NCBI GenBank assembly: GCA_910585045.1
Contig: CAJUCD010000002.1
Coordinates: 140,009-204,008 of the forward strand
DNA from: an uncultured Bacilli bacterium
GTDB lineage: Bacteria > Bacillota_I > Bacilli_A > RF39 > UBA660
Length of the DNA: 64,000 nt
Direction of reading: 5' to 3'
Shown here: in pieces, positions 43,320 to 52,123 of the stretch
Layout of the letters: each line of letters opens with the position of its first letter
Position numbering within the stretch: the stretch's first letter is position 1
Position numbers and translations under genes: made by a program
Notes under the pieces: generated by a model
What the model saw: only the letters and a program-made list of their open reading frames with translations
Told to the model about the DNA's origin: nothing
Database searches by the model: none

Positions 43320-44801
43320 ATGAAAAGTAAGTTATTTGTAGGTTTAGGAGTGTTAATAGTAATAGGAGTAGGAATATCATTTGCCTTTTATATGATAAGA
43401 GCAAGTGTAGAAGGAACAGGAGCTAAAACAACAGCAAAAGCAGATTTATTAAAGGTAACTTATGATGCAGGTGATAATAAATTAACAGGAACAATAAATC
43501 CTAAAGATATAATAAGTAAAAATTTTAGAGTTAATGTAACTCCAACAAAAGGGATAAATAAAGTAACATATGCGATAAAGTTAAAGATAGAAGCAAATAC
43601 TTTTGTAAAATGTAGTGATGCTAATTATAATAGCTTAAGTAATGATTGTGAGAAAGAGGCATCAGAATTAATATATACATTAAAAGATTCTAATGGTCTA
43701 GTATTAAAAACAGGAGATTTGACTGAAGTAACAGGAGAAATAAATATTCTTTTAGAAACAAAGACAGTAACAACAAGTACAGATTATAACTATACTTTAG
43801 AAATAACATTTAAAGATACAGGAAAAGATCAGAATCATAATATGAATAAAAATATAAGTGGAAAAGTAGAAGTAGAATTTGCAGAAGAAGGAATAACTAC
43901 AAAAGACATAATTGCAGGATTAAATGCAAAAACAGAAACACCAGATTTTAGTGTAACAGCCACCACAAATGAAGGAGTATATGCTGTAAGTGATGGCATG
44001 TATGGAGGAACATCTTATTATTGGCGAGGTGCTACAACAACTAATTATGTAAGATTTGCAGGAAAATGTTGGAGAATTATTCGAATTAACGGCGATGGAA
44101 CCATGAGATTAATATATGATGGAGCAACATGTCATGCCAATGGTGAAGTAACAACAGATAGTATAATCTCAAATACACTATATAACTCAAACTATAATAG
44201 AAGTGAATATGTAGGATGGACTTATACAGAAGGATTACAAAGACCAAGTAGTACCTCTGAAGGAACAGATGCGCCAATAAAAACAGCACTAGAAAATTGG
44301 TATAATACAAATATAGGAAATAATATACATTATGCAAATAAAGTAGCGAATGGCAAATATTGTAATGATAGAAATGTTCAGAGTGGTTATAATTGGAGCG
44401 CTTTAGGAGATCGATTCAATTATGCGGTTAATGAAAGGATATATATAAATTATGCACCTACATTAAGTTGCGAAGCTTTAGATACTTATCAACTTAATGT
44501 AGGATTAATTGCTGCTGATGAAGTTGTGTATGCTGGCGGACAAAAAGAGAATAATGTAAGCTATTATCTATACAATGGCCAACATTATTGGACTATGTCA
44601 CCTTTCCAATGGTGGACATCTTTATCTTCTACGCTGTATGCATGGGTATCTTTTGTTCGCAGTGATGGTTCTATTTGGTGGGGCGGGGTAAATGATCAAT
44701 TTGGTATACGACCAGTAATAAACCTAAAAGCAGACGTAGTCTTTAAAACAGGCGGAACAGGTACTCTAAACAATCCATATGTAGTAGTGGGAGCAGAATA
44801 A
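43320..44801 (+). CDS. Surface protein with variable-type C-terminal domain
   Basis: 493 residues. N-terminal membrane helix with signal-like sequence (FVGLGVLIVIGVGISFAFY), a beta-rich stalk (about 30-195) reminiscent of camelysin/TasA-like or pilin-like proteins, and a C-terminal domain of about 270 residues beginning FAGKCWRIIRINGDGTMRLI. The latter ends YWTMSP..., then VRSDGSIWWGGVNDQFGIRP and VINLKADV. This resembles C-type-lectin-like (formylglycine-generating fold) ends used as binding or diversified sites in bacterial surface proteins. RBS AAGGAAGG. Possible operator GACAAGTTTTGTC upstream (43248-43260). Ligand unknown. Confidence 0.78.
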   Translation: MKSKLFVGLGVLIVIGVGISFAFYMIRASVEGTGAKTTAKADLLKVTYDAGDNKLTGTINPKDIISKNFRVNVTPTKGINKVTYAIKLKIEANTFVKCSDANYNSLSNDCEKEASELIYTLKDSNGLVLKTGDLTEVTGEINILLETKTVTTSTDYNYTLEITFKDTGKDQNHNMNKNISGKVEVEFAEEGITTKDIIAGLNAKTETPDFSVTATTNEGVYAVSDGMYGGTSYYWRGATTTNYVRFAGKCWRIIRINGDGTMRLIYDGATCHANGEVTTDSIISNTLYNSNYNRSEYVGWTYTEGLQRPSSTSEGTDAPIKTALENWYNTNIGNNIHYANKVANGKYCNDRNVQSGYNWSALGDRFNYAVNERIYINYAPTLSCEALDTYQLNVGLIAADEVVYAGGQKENNVSYYLYNGQHYWTMSPFQWWTSLSSTLYAWVSFVRSDGSIWWGGVNDQFGIRPVINLKADVVFKTGGTGTLNNPYVVVGAE

Positions 44802-44826
44802 ATTAACTTTATTCTGTTTTTAAATT
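44794..44826 (+). terminator. Terminator after the surface protein gene
   Basis: CAGAATAAA and TTTATTCTG arms with TTTTT. Confidence 0.8.
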
Positions 44827-44833
44827 TTAATAA

Positions 44834-46129
44834 TTAGTTATATAGACTTTTCTTGATAGCGATATAACTCATTAAAACAACTATTATGATATCTATTATT
44901 TCGGCAATTACTAGAGAATACATTCCTATATGACAAAGTGATAAAAGTGCCATACTAGCTAATTTAGCAATTATTGCAATAAATGTGATAAACATGCAAG
45001 TTTTAGCTTGACCAATAGCTTGCAAAACGCTTTGAAGGGGACCTTCTAAATAAAATAGGACAAAGAATGGTGCTAGTATTCTAATGTAATTTGACCCATT
45101 TAAAGTATTGTAGAGAGTTTCTAATAAATAATCACGTGAAATATAAATTAATCCTGAAAATATTAGTCCAACAATTAAAGAGAGAATCAAAGCTTGTTTA
45201 AATCTTCTTTTAACCATTAAAATATTTTTTTGATAATAGAACCTAGATATTTCAGGTAAAAGTGAAGAAGAAATAGCTTGGATAAAGAATGAAGGCATAG
45301 CAAGTAATGAAATAGAATAAGCGTTATAAGCGCCATATTCTGTTAAAATAAAATTCATAGAATACCCAGATAAAAGAAGTACATTAGTTAATATTATGGG
45401 TTCGAAAAAGAAACCTATGTTTCCGATTAAACGTGAAGAAACGGTGGGAAGGGAAATGTTTAAGATATCCTTGGTAGTTTTTAAATCGGGTTTAAAATCT
45501 TTTTTAGTTATAGTGAATTTTTTGGGTAAAAAAAATAAAAATGTTAGAATAGAGGCTAATTCAGAGGCAATACTTAAAAGAATTAAACCGACAACAGAAG
45601 CAGTAATTCCTTTGGTAACTAAAGGTGGAATGATAAGATAAAGTAGTAGTAGTCTTACAATTTGTTCAATTATATTAGAAATGGTATGAGGGACCATTTT
45701 TTGTTTGCCATAAAAATAACCTTTTAATATACTAGATATAGATACAAACGGAAAAGTTAGAGCCATAGACATTAAAAGAATACTACATCTTTCATCATTA
45801 AGTAGAGTAACAGCAATAAAATCTTTTGTGAAATAAATGATGATAATGACTATTAAATTTAAGATTAAAGTTATTATAGTAGCGCTAGATAATATTTTTA
45901 AGCTTTTATATTTATGCTCGCTAATAAGTTTAGATATAACAATAGGAAGTGATAACGTAGCAATTGTAAGCAATAAGGAATAAGTAGGCATAACTAAAGA
46001 ATAAAGAGCTATAGCTTCATTGCCAACCATTCTAGTATAAATAATTCTAATTATAAAACCTAAGATTTTAGTTATTAAACCACCGATCATGAGAATAAAT
46101 GTTGCTGTTAAAAATTTGTTGTTTTTCAT
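44834..46129 (-). CDS. spoVB: SpoVB/MurJ-like lipid flippase (MOP family)
   Basis: A 431-residue polytopic protein with 12-14 transmembrane helices of the polysaccharide-transporter branch of the MATE/MOP superfamily. It begins LTATFILMIGGLITKILGFI with IIRIYTRMVGNEAIALYSLV, the usual SpoVB start. It probably flips a peptidoglycan or polysaccharide lipid precursor in the outer forespore membrane. Gene order spoVB-comN-relA-dtd matches B. subtilis (spoVB-yrzD-relA-dtd area), supporting SpoVB rather than MurJ. Slightly short compared with 518 residues in B. subtilis. Confidence 0.88.
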   Translation of the reverse strand: MKNNKFLTATFILMIGGLITKILGFIIRIIYTRMVGNEAIALYSLVMPTYSLLLTIATLSLPIVISKLISEHKYKSLKILSSATIITLILNLIVIIIIYFTKDFIAVTLLNDERCSILLMSMALTFPFVSISSILKGYFYGKQKMVPHTISNIIEQIVRLLLLYLIIPPLVTKGITASVVGLILLSIASELASILTFLFFLPKKFTITKKDFKPDLKTTKDILNISLPTVSSRLIGNIGFFFEPIILTNVLLLSGYSMNFILTEYGAYNAYSISLLAMPSFFIQAISSSLLPEISRFYYQKNILMVKRRFKQALILSLIVGLIFSGLIYISRDYLLETLYNTLNGSNYIRILAPFFVLFYLEGPLQSVLQAIGQAKTCMFITFIAIIAKLASMALLSLCHIGMYSLVIAEIIDIIIVVLMSYIAIKKSLYN

Positions 46130-46218
46130 GATTCACCTCTTTCAAAAAGCTTATAAATACGATATAATTAAGTATATGAAACAATAGTGCTTTTAAGCCC
46201 AGAAGGAGTATTAAAAAG

Positions 46219-46500
46219 ATGAATAATGATATAAAGTTTAAAAATTTGAATGATTTGTATAATAGAATACTTCCAGCTTTAAGAAGTAAGACTAAAGAAA
46301 TAAAAAAAGAAGGGTTAAAGTATATTCATGAGGAAGATATTTGGAATTTTTTAAAAAAATATAAGTGGACTAGTTCTAGAGATTTAGATTTAGGAAGTAT
46401 GGTTAATGATATATTTGATGTTAATATTTTAGAATTGGATAATTTTGTGCGTGATGAAATAAAACATTATCGGAGGAAAATAGATAAAGAGGAGATATAA
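46219..46500 (+). CDS. comN: ComN-like post-transcriptional regulator
   Basis: 93 residues. Matches the post-transcriptional regulator family: ALRSKTKEIKKEGLKYIHEEDIWNFL, then KWTSSRDLDLGSMVNDIFDV. ComN in B. subtilis controls comE mRNA at the cell poles; comEA and comEC are present in this window. RBS AGAAGGAG before the ATG. The last base of its stop is the A of relA's ATG, so the two are coupled. Confidence 0.82.
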   Translation: MNNDIKFKNLNDLYNRILPALRSKTKEIKKEGLKYIHEEDIWNFLKKYKWTSSRDLDLGSMVNDIFDVNILELDNFVRDEIKHYRRKIDKEEI

Positions 46501-48647
46501 TGAAGGAAGCAGATAATAATATAACTTTTTTAGATTTATATGAGAAAATAAAGGATAATATAAGAGATACAGAGGAATTATTAAAAATAAAAGAAGCCTA
46601 TAATTATGCTATTGAATTACATAAAGGAATGAAAAGACTTAATGGTGATGATTTTATTACACATCCTTTATATGTTACAGATATAGTTAATGATTTGAAT
46701 GTTGATGCAACTACTATTATTGCTGCTTTATTGCATGAAGTTATGGTTACTAATGATGTTAGTTTTGAGACTTTAAAAGAAAAATTTGGAGAAGATGTAG
46801 CTATAATTGTTGAGAGTGTAACTAAAATTAATAAATTAGAGCTTACAGATGATTCGGAATCAAGTGCGATATATTTGAGAAAAGTTTTAGTAGGTTTGGC
46901 AACTGATGTTAGAGTTTTATTCATTAAGTTAGCTGATAGATTACATAATATGCGAACTAATTATGCTATAAATCCTAAAAAACAAAAGCAAAAAGCTTAT
47001 GAAACTAAAGCTGTTTTAATACCGATTGCTCACCGATTGGGGATTAATTCCATCAAAAGTGAATTAGAAAATTTATGTTTATATTATACAAAACCAGATG
47101 TTTATAATGATATTTTAGAAAAATTAAATGAAACTCAAAAAGAACTTAATGATACTCTAGAGGAAATGAAAGCTAATATTACGAGTATTTTAACAGAACA
47201 AGGTTTGAAATTTCAAATTAAAGGGCGAGTTAAAAGTGTACATTCTATTTATAATAAGCTTAATACTGGGCGTAATTGGAATGATATATATGATATTTTA
47301 GCCATTAGAGTAATATTAGATAATGTTGATGATTGTTATATGGCATTTGGTTTAGTTCATTCTAAATATAGACCTATTCCTAAACGTTTTAAAGATTATA
47401 TTGCTATGCCTAAAGCTAATATGTATCAGAGTCTACATACAACAGTTTATGGAGCTAATGGTCATTTATTTGAAGTGCAATTTAGAACATTTGAAATGGA
47501 TGAATTTGCAGAAAAAGGTATGGCTTCTCATTGGTCTTATAAAGAAAAAGGAACTAAAAAAGTGCAACATATAATGGAACAAAAGTTAGAAATGTTTCGG
47601 AATTTAATTGAAACACATGAAAATGTTGATGATATTGAATTTGAGGCAGAAGTAAAGAATGATATGCTTGCGGAAATGATTTATGTTTATACACCAAAGG
47701 GTGATGTTATTGAATTACCAAAAGGTGCAACTCCAGTAGATTTTGCTTATCGAATTCATTCAGATGTTGGTGATAAAACTGTTGGTGCTATTGTTAATGA
47801 TGTAATTGTTCCCCTAAATTATGAACTTAATAATAATGATATTGTTAAAATAAATACTAATATAAATGCTACACCTAATAAAGATTGGTTGGGATTTATA
47901 AAGACAAGTCAGGCTAAAAATAAAATAAAGGCTTATTTTAGTAAGCAAGAACGAGTATTTTTAATAGAAAAAGGAAAAGATATTTTGGAAAAAGAGCTTC
48001 GCAAAAGAAAATTAGCTTTTAATGAAGTGATGAATGATACTAATATCATTAAAATTACTAAGGAATTAAAATTGAATGATTTAGAAGATATTTATTTAGC
48101 AATTGGAACTATTAGATTTACAGCAGGATATATTATTTCTCTTACGAACGAGACGCATGATACAGTTGAAGATGCTTTGATGGAAAAAGTAAATACTGGA
48201 CATTTAGATAAAGATTATAAAAATGATGTAATCGTGGCGGGGATTCCTGATTTATTAGTAAATATAGCCAAGTGCTGTAAGCCAGTTAAAGGAGATCAGA
48301 TTATTGGATACATAACACGTGGTGATGGGATTACAGTTCATAAAAAGGATTGCGCAAATGTCATAAATGAGCAAGAACGAATTATTGACGTAGCATGGAA
48401 TGATGACAATGAAACCTCTTATTATACAGATATAGTAATAGAAGCTTTAAATAATAAGAATTATTTAAGTGAGATAATTGCAACTTTTACGAAAAGAAAT
48501 ATTTGCATTGACTCTTTTAAAACTAAGGAGTATACTGATGGTTATAGTTATCAATTAAGTGTGAAAGTAGATTCTAAGGACTCTTTAGATAAAGTAATTG
48601 TAGATTTAGAAAATTTAACTTTTATTAAAAGTGTTAGAAGGTGTTAG
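46500..48647 (+). CDS. relA: RelA/SpoT-family (p)ppGpp synthetase with degenerate hydrolase domain
   Basis: 715 residues, standard order: HD-hydrolase-like domain (1-190), synthetase (about 240-370: GRVKSVHSIYNKL, RFKDYIAMPKANMYQSLHTT, then EVQFRTFEMDEFAEKG), TGS (about 395-455, VYTPKGDVIELPKGATPVDF), zinc-finger-like Cys segment (VNIAKCCKPVKG) and ACT. The synthetase motifs are intact. The hydrolase signature HD-x-x-ED is replaced: His79 is kept but the following Asp, Glu and Asp are Glu80, Val83 and Thr84 (LLHEVMVTND). So it should make alarmone but not destroy it, like E. coli RelA. Confidence 0.95.
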   Translation: MKEADNNITFLDLYEKIKDNIRDTEELLKIKEAYNYAIELHKGMKRLNGDDFITHPLYVTDIVNDLNVDATTIIAALLHEVMVTNDVSFETLKEKFGEDVAIIVESVTKINKLELTDDSESSAIYLRKVLVGLATDVRVLFIKLADRLHNMRTNYAINPKKQKQKAYETKAVLIPIAHRLGINSIKSELENLCLYYTKPDVYNDILEKLNETQKELNDTLEEMKANITSILTEQGLKFQIKGRVKSVHSIYNKLNTGRNWNDIYDILAIRVILDNVDDCYMAFGLVHSKYRPIPKRFKDYIAMPKANMYQSLHTTVYGANGHLFEVQFRTFEMDEFAEKGMASHWSYKEKGTKKVQHIMEQKLEMFRNLIETHENVDDIEFEAEVKNDMLAEMIYVYTPKGDVIELPKGATPVDFAYRIHSDVGDKTVGAIVNDVIVPLNYELNNNDIVKINTNINATPNKDWLGFIKTSQAKNKIKAYFSKQERVFLIEKGKDILEKELRKRKLAFNEVMNDTNIIKITKELKLNDLEDIYLAIGTIRFTAGYIISLTNETHDTVEDALMEKVNTGHLDKDYKNDVIVAGIPDLLVNIAKCCKPVKGDQIIGYITRGDGITVHKKDCANVINEQERIIDVAWNDDNETSYYTDIVIEALNNKNYLSEIIATFTKRNICIDSFKTKEYTDGYSYQLSVKVDSKDSLDKVIVDLENLTFIKSVRRC

Positions 48648-48649
48648 AA

Positions 48650-49087
48650 GTGCGAGTTATAGTACAAAGAAGTAAGAATAGTAGTGTTAAAGTAGATAAT
48701 AAAATAGTAGGTTCTATAAATAGCGGGATGGTTATTTTAGTAGGATTTACCGAAGGAGATACAGAAGAAATTATAGAAAAAATGGTGAAAAAAATTGTTA
48801 ATTTACGCATATTTGATGATGATAATGGAATTATGAATAAATCAATTTTAGAAGTTGGTGGAAGCATTTTATCAATTAGTCAGTTTACACTTTATGCTAA
48901 TACTAAGAAGGGGAATAGACCTTCTTATATTGAAGCTTTAAATAGTGAAGTAGCTATAAAACTTTATAATTTATTTAATGAAAAATTAAGGGAACATATA
49001 AATGTTTCGACTGGTATTTTTGGGGCAGATATGGAAGTTAATATAATTAATGATGGACCTATTACAATAGCCTTAGATAGCAATTAG
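48650..49087 (+). CDS. dtd: D-aminoacyl-tRNA deacylase
   Basis: Releases D-amino acids and glycine from mischarged tRNA. 145 residues beginning VRVIVQRSKNSSVKVD, then SISQFTLYANTKKGNRPSY (SQFTL is the family's active-site motif) and near the end GADMEVNIINDGPITI. The start is GTG 48650 with AGAAGG before it, three bases after relA; the frame from 48641 overlaps relA. Confidence 0.95.
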   Translation: MRVIVQRSKNSSVKVDNKIVGSINSGMVILVGFTEGDTEEIIEKMVKKIVNLRIFDDDNGIMNKSILEVGGSILSISQFTLYANTKKGNRPSYIEALNSEVAIKLYNLFNEKLREHINVSTGIFGADMEVNIINDGPITIALDSN

Positions 49088-49107
49088 TAAAAGAAAGGAT
49101 GGTTTTT

Positions 49108-49716
49108 ATGGAATTAGGTATTTGTGACAATGCAATTTTAGATTCCCAAGCTAAATTTGATGTGGAAGTTCCTCCTACTGTTTGGAGTATAGATGAGATG
49201 GGATTAAATTATGCGTGCTTGAATAGCTTAACTTTTTTAGATTATCGAAAATCTGCGATATTAAATAGCGAAGATGCTTTAAGAGACTTTATTATAAGAA
49301 TGTTCAAAGTGGAATATCAAGATATGAAGATAACAAGGTTAACAGATATTCAAAGAGAAAAGAGATTAGCAATTGATAAATTTGGCGAGGATTTTCATAA
49401 CGATCTGGATGTGTATCGTCATGAGTGGCGATATTATAATTTTCATGTTTATCCTGTTTTTGATATTGTACTTAAGGATGATGATGGCACAAGTATTGTT
49501 TTGGCATGTTCAGACTTAGATTTTATTTCGCGTCGAAATTTTGCAATTTTTTTAAGTTCACCTGAAGATACGAATTTAACTGATACTGATATTGAAAGAA
49601 TTATGGAAATGATGATTAATATTATTGATAAGAAAATGAATAGTGATGAAAATTATGGACGAATCGGAATTAAACCAAGTACTCGAAGTAGAGGCGTGCC
49701 TATTTATAGAGAATAG
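49108..49716 (+). CDS. Unknown 202-residue protein after dtd
   Basis: No family recognised. Acidic, mixed alpha/beta with no membrane segment. A conserved-looking middle part runs WSIDEMGLNYACLNSL then EWRYYNFHVYPVFDIVLKDD. ATG 49108 has AAAGGA 10 bases upstream. It follows dtd by 20 bases, so it may share the relA-dtd transcript. In B. subtilis this place is held by yrvJ, to which I see no similarity. Confidence 0.65.
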   Translation: MELGICDNAILDSQAKFDVEVPPTVWSIDEMGLNYACLNSLTFLDYRKSAILNSEDALRDFIIRMFKVEYQDMKITRLTDIQREKRLAIDKFGEDFHNDLDVYRHEWRYYNFHVYPVFDIVLKDDDGTSIVLACSDLDFISRRNFAIFLSSPEDTNLTDTDIERIMEMMINIIDKKMNSDENYGRIGIKPSTRSRGVPIYRE

Positions 49717-49810
49717 ATTTTAAACATTGATACTGTCATTTTAATATAATAAAATAATTTTAAGAACAAAAGAGCTATAAAGGTGAAAACTTGCAAGCAT
49801 ATGATATTAT

Positions 49811-50590
49811 GTGGGAAAAATAGAAATTGAGCCCGAATTTATCCCTATAATTAGGAGCAAAGAATTTCAAGAAATGAAGAACAAATCACAATTAGGCCTA
49901 AATGCGAGCCATAATGCTACTCATACGAGATATCAACATTGTATAGGTGATTATTATATATCAAGTAAACTTATTGATTCATGTTGAAAATTTTTAAGAA
50001 AATAGTTATAAATAAAAAATTAGTTTAAGCGATAAAATGTATGACTTTAGTGTATGATCTTGGGCATGCTTGTTTTAGCCACTCTTCGGAGCATTATTTG
50101 GATGGCACACATGAAGAAAATACAATAAGAATTTTGATAGATCCAGAAACAGAAATTTATCAGGCTATTTGTTAACTCTTTAGGTGAAGATGTTTTGGGA
50201 ATAGTGGTGGATTTAATAGGACTGAAAGCAAAAATTAAAGGGAAAGTGGCGCTAGACAATGAAAATAATTTAATACTTATTATTTCAAAGCTTTTGACAG
50301 GTGGCATAGATACAGATAGAATTGATTATATAGCGCGAGATTCAAAATATTTGACAGGATAAAATAATGATTTTTCAGATTTGTTTGAAGGTATGGATTT
50401 AGCTTTCGTTGGAGATTCTTCTAGTTTATATTTTATGTTTGAACATATGAAAAGGTTTGCTTTCTTAAAGGAATGTGATTTATCTAAAAAAGATATTGCA
50501 ACTTTCATAATAGAAACTACAGAACCTGTAATGATTGTGATAAATTTGATATGGAAATTTTTAAACAAGCAATTGGCAAATAATTATTGA
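49811..50590 (+). pseudogene. Broken HD phosphohydrolase (SAMHD1/YwfO-like)
   Basis: Fragments of one protein in different frames: 49811-49987 (KSQLGLNASHNATHTRYQHC, the His of an R-x-H-type site), 50041-50175 (YDLGHACFSHSSEHYLDG, the HD pair replaced by GH), 50164-50361 (LLTGGIDTDRIDYIARDSKY, the family's most typical motif) and 50381-50589. At least three frameshifts or stops separate them. Family is SAMHD1/YwfO-like HD phosphohydrolases (dNTPase-like). The remaining interval before the T-box shows no other gene. Confidence 0.82.
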
Positions 50591-50638
50591 CTATTAACTT
50601 AATTTATATTAAAATTATTAGTATAGTATTTTTCTAAG

Positions 50639-50830
50639 GAAAGAACGAGTAAGTCTTAATGATTACATTAAAGAGAAGACATGGTGCTGGAAATTGTCTA
50701 TGTAATAAGGCCTAAAGACAGCTTTCTATATTAGAAAACGCGATAATTCGCGATAAAATTTTAAGCGTACTTAGTAAAGTAAGGTGGCACCGCGCTAAAT
50801 GAGCGTCCTTACGTATACTAGGTTTTTTTG
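50639..50830 (+). promoter_or_regulatory. T-box riboswitch leader of hisS-aspS
   Basis: T-box AAGGTGGCACCGCG at 50781-50794. Stem I: GAAAG (50639-50643) with CTTTC, specifier-loop half AGTAAG on the 5' side, and AAA-GAC-A on the 3' side (GAC at 50717-50719), with upper stems ATTACAT/ATGTAAT and AGACA/TGTCT. The terminator pairs CTTAGT..GTAAGG with CCTTAC..ACTAGG, then seven T. GAC suggests tRNA-Asp (aspS is second in the operon); His cannot be excluded. Confidence 0.85.
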
Positions 50831-50849
50831 TTTTAAGGAGGAAGAAAGA

Positions 50850-52115
50850 ATGATAACAAAACAAAAGGGTACTTATGATATTTATGGAAATGATGCAAAA
50901 TATTATAATTATATTAATAATGTGTTTACAACAGTAGCTAATTATTATAATTATAATTTTATTAGAACGCCAATATTTGAGGCTAGTGAATTATTTCATC
51001 GAAGTGTTGGGGAAACAACTGATATAGTTTCTAAAGAAACATATGATTTTGTGGACCGTGGCGGGAGAAGTGTTACGCTTAGACCAGAGGGAACAGCAGG
51101 AGTTGTAAGATCTTTTATTGAAAATAAAATGTTTGGTGATGTAAATCAACCTGTTAAACTTTATTATACTGGACCTATGTATAGATATGAACGTCCACAA
51201 GCAGGAAGATATAGAGAATTATCACAATTTGGAGTAGAAGTTTTAGGTAGTGATTCGCCTATGATTGATGCTGAGGTTATTAGTCTTGCTTATAGAACTC
51301 TAGAAGAAATGGGCATTGAAGATATTACAGTCAAAATTAATACTTTGGGAGATATAGAATCAAGAAATAATTATCGCGAGGCTTTAGTTAAATATTTGGA
51401 ACCTCATATTAGTAATTTATGTCCAGATTGTCAAAATAGATTTAAGACTAATCCACTTCGAATACTTGATTGTAAAGTAGATAAGGATAGTGAAATTTTA
51501 TTAAAAGCTCCATCAATATTAGATTATTTAAATGATAGTAGTGAAAAAAGATTTAAAAGTGTTTTAGAATTATTAATGGAGTTAGGTGTAGATTATGAAG
51601 TTGATTCTAATATAGTTCGTGGTCTTGATTATTATGATCATACCGTATTTGAATTTGTTGCAGATATTCCAGGGCTTGGTGCCTCTAATGTTTTAGGAGC
51701 AGGTGGAAGATATAATAATTTAGTAGAAAAATTAGAAGGTCCTGCTACACCATGTGTTGGATTTGCGTGTGGTATTGACCGTTTAATGATTATTTTACAA
51801 GAGTTAAATAAAGATAATGTTGTTCAAAGCGATTTAGATGTATATATTTTAGCAGTTAATGAAGAAGAACATATGACAGCTTTAAAATTAGCTCAGGATT
51901 TGCGTTGGAGTGAAATTAAATGTGATTATGATACTTTGGATAGAGGATTGAAAGCACAATTTAAACAAGCTGATAGATTAGGTGCAAAATTGCTCGTTAT
52001 ATTAAATAGTGATGAGTTAAGTAAAGGCATAATTACAGTTAAAGATAATATAACTCATGAAGAAGTTAGAATAGATGAAAATGAAATTTTAGAATATATT
52101 ATTGGTAACTTATAG
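50850..52115 (+). CDS. hisS: Histidyl-tRNA synthetase
   Basis: 421 residues. KGTYDIYGNDA at the start, motif 2 around GPMYRYERPQAGRYREL, the HisA loop VRGLDYYDHTVFEF, and GFACGIDRLMI as motif 3. The C-terminal anticodon-binding domain runs from about 330. Start ATG 50850 follows AAGGAGGAAGAA; upstream in-frame codons fall inside the leader. Followed by aspS after 8 bases. Confidence 0.97.
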   Translation: MITKQKGTYDIYGNDAKYYNYINNVFTTVANYYNYNFIRTPIFEASELFHRSVGETTDIVSKETYDFVDRGGRSVTLRPEGTAGVVRSFIENKMFGDVNQPVKLYYTGPMYRYERPQAGRYRELSQFGVEVLGSDSPMIDAEVISLAYRTLEEMGIEDITVKINTLGDIESRNNYREALVKYLEPHISNLCPDCQNRFKTNPLRILDCKVDKDSEILLKAPSILDYLNDSSEKRFKSVLELLMELGVDYEVDSNIVRGLDYYDHTVFEFVADIPGLGASNVLGAGGRYNNLVEKLEGPATPCVGFACGIDRLMIILQELNKDNVVQSDLDVYILAVNEEEHMTALKLAQDLRWSEIKCDYDTLDRGLKAQFKQADRLGAKLLVILNSDELSKGIITVKDNITHEEVRIDENEILEYIIGNL

Positions 52116-52123
52116 GAGGTAAT

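Noticed and set aside
42858..44801. A complete diversity-generating retroelement in the window
   Set aside because: No reverse transcriptase or accessory gene is present on either strand, and the cassette and the surface gene differ at many non-adenine bases, so they are not a direct template/variable pair.
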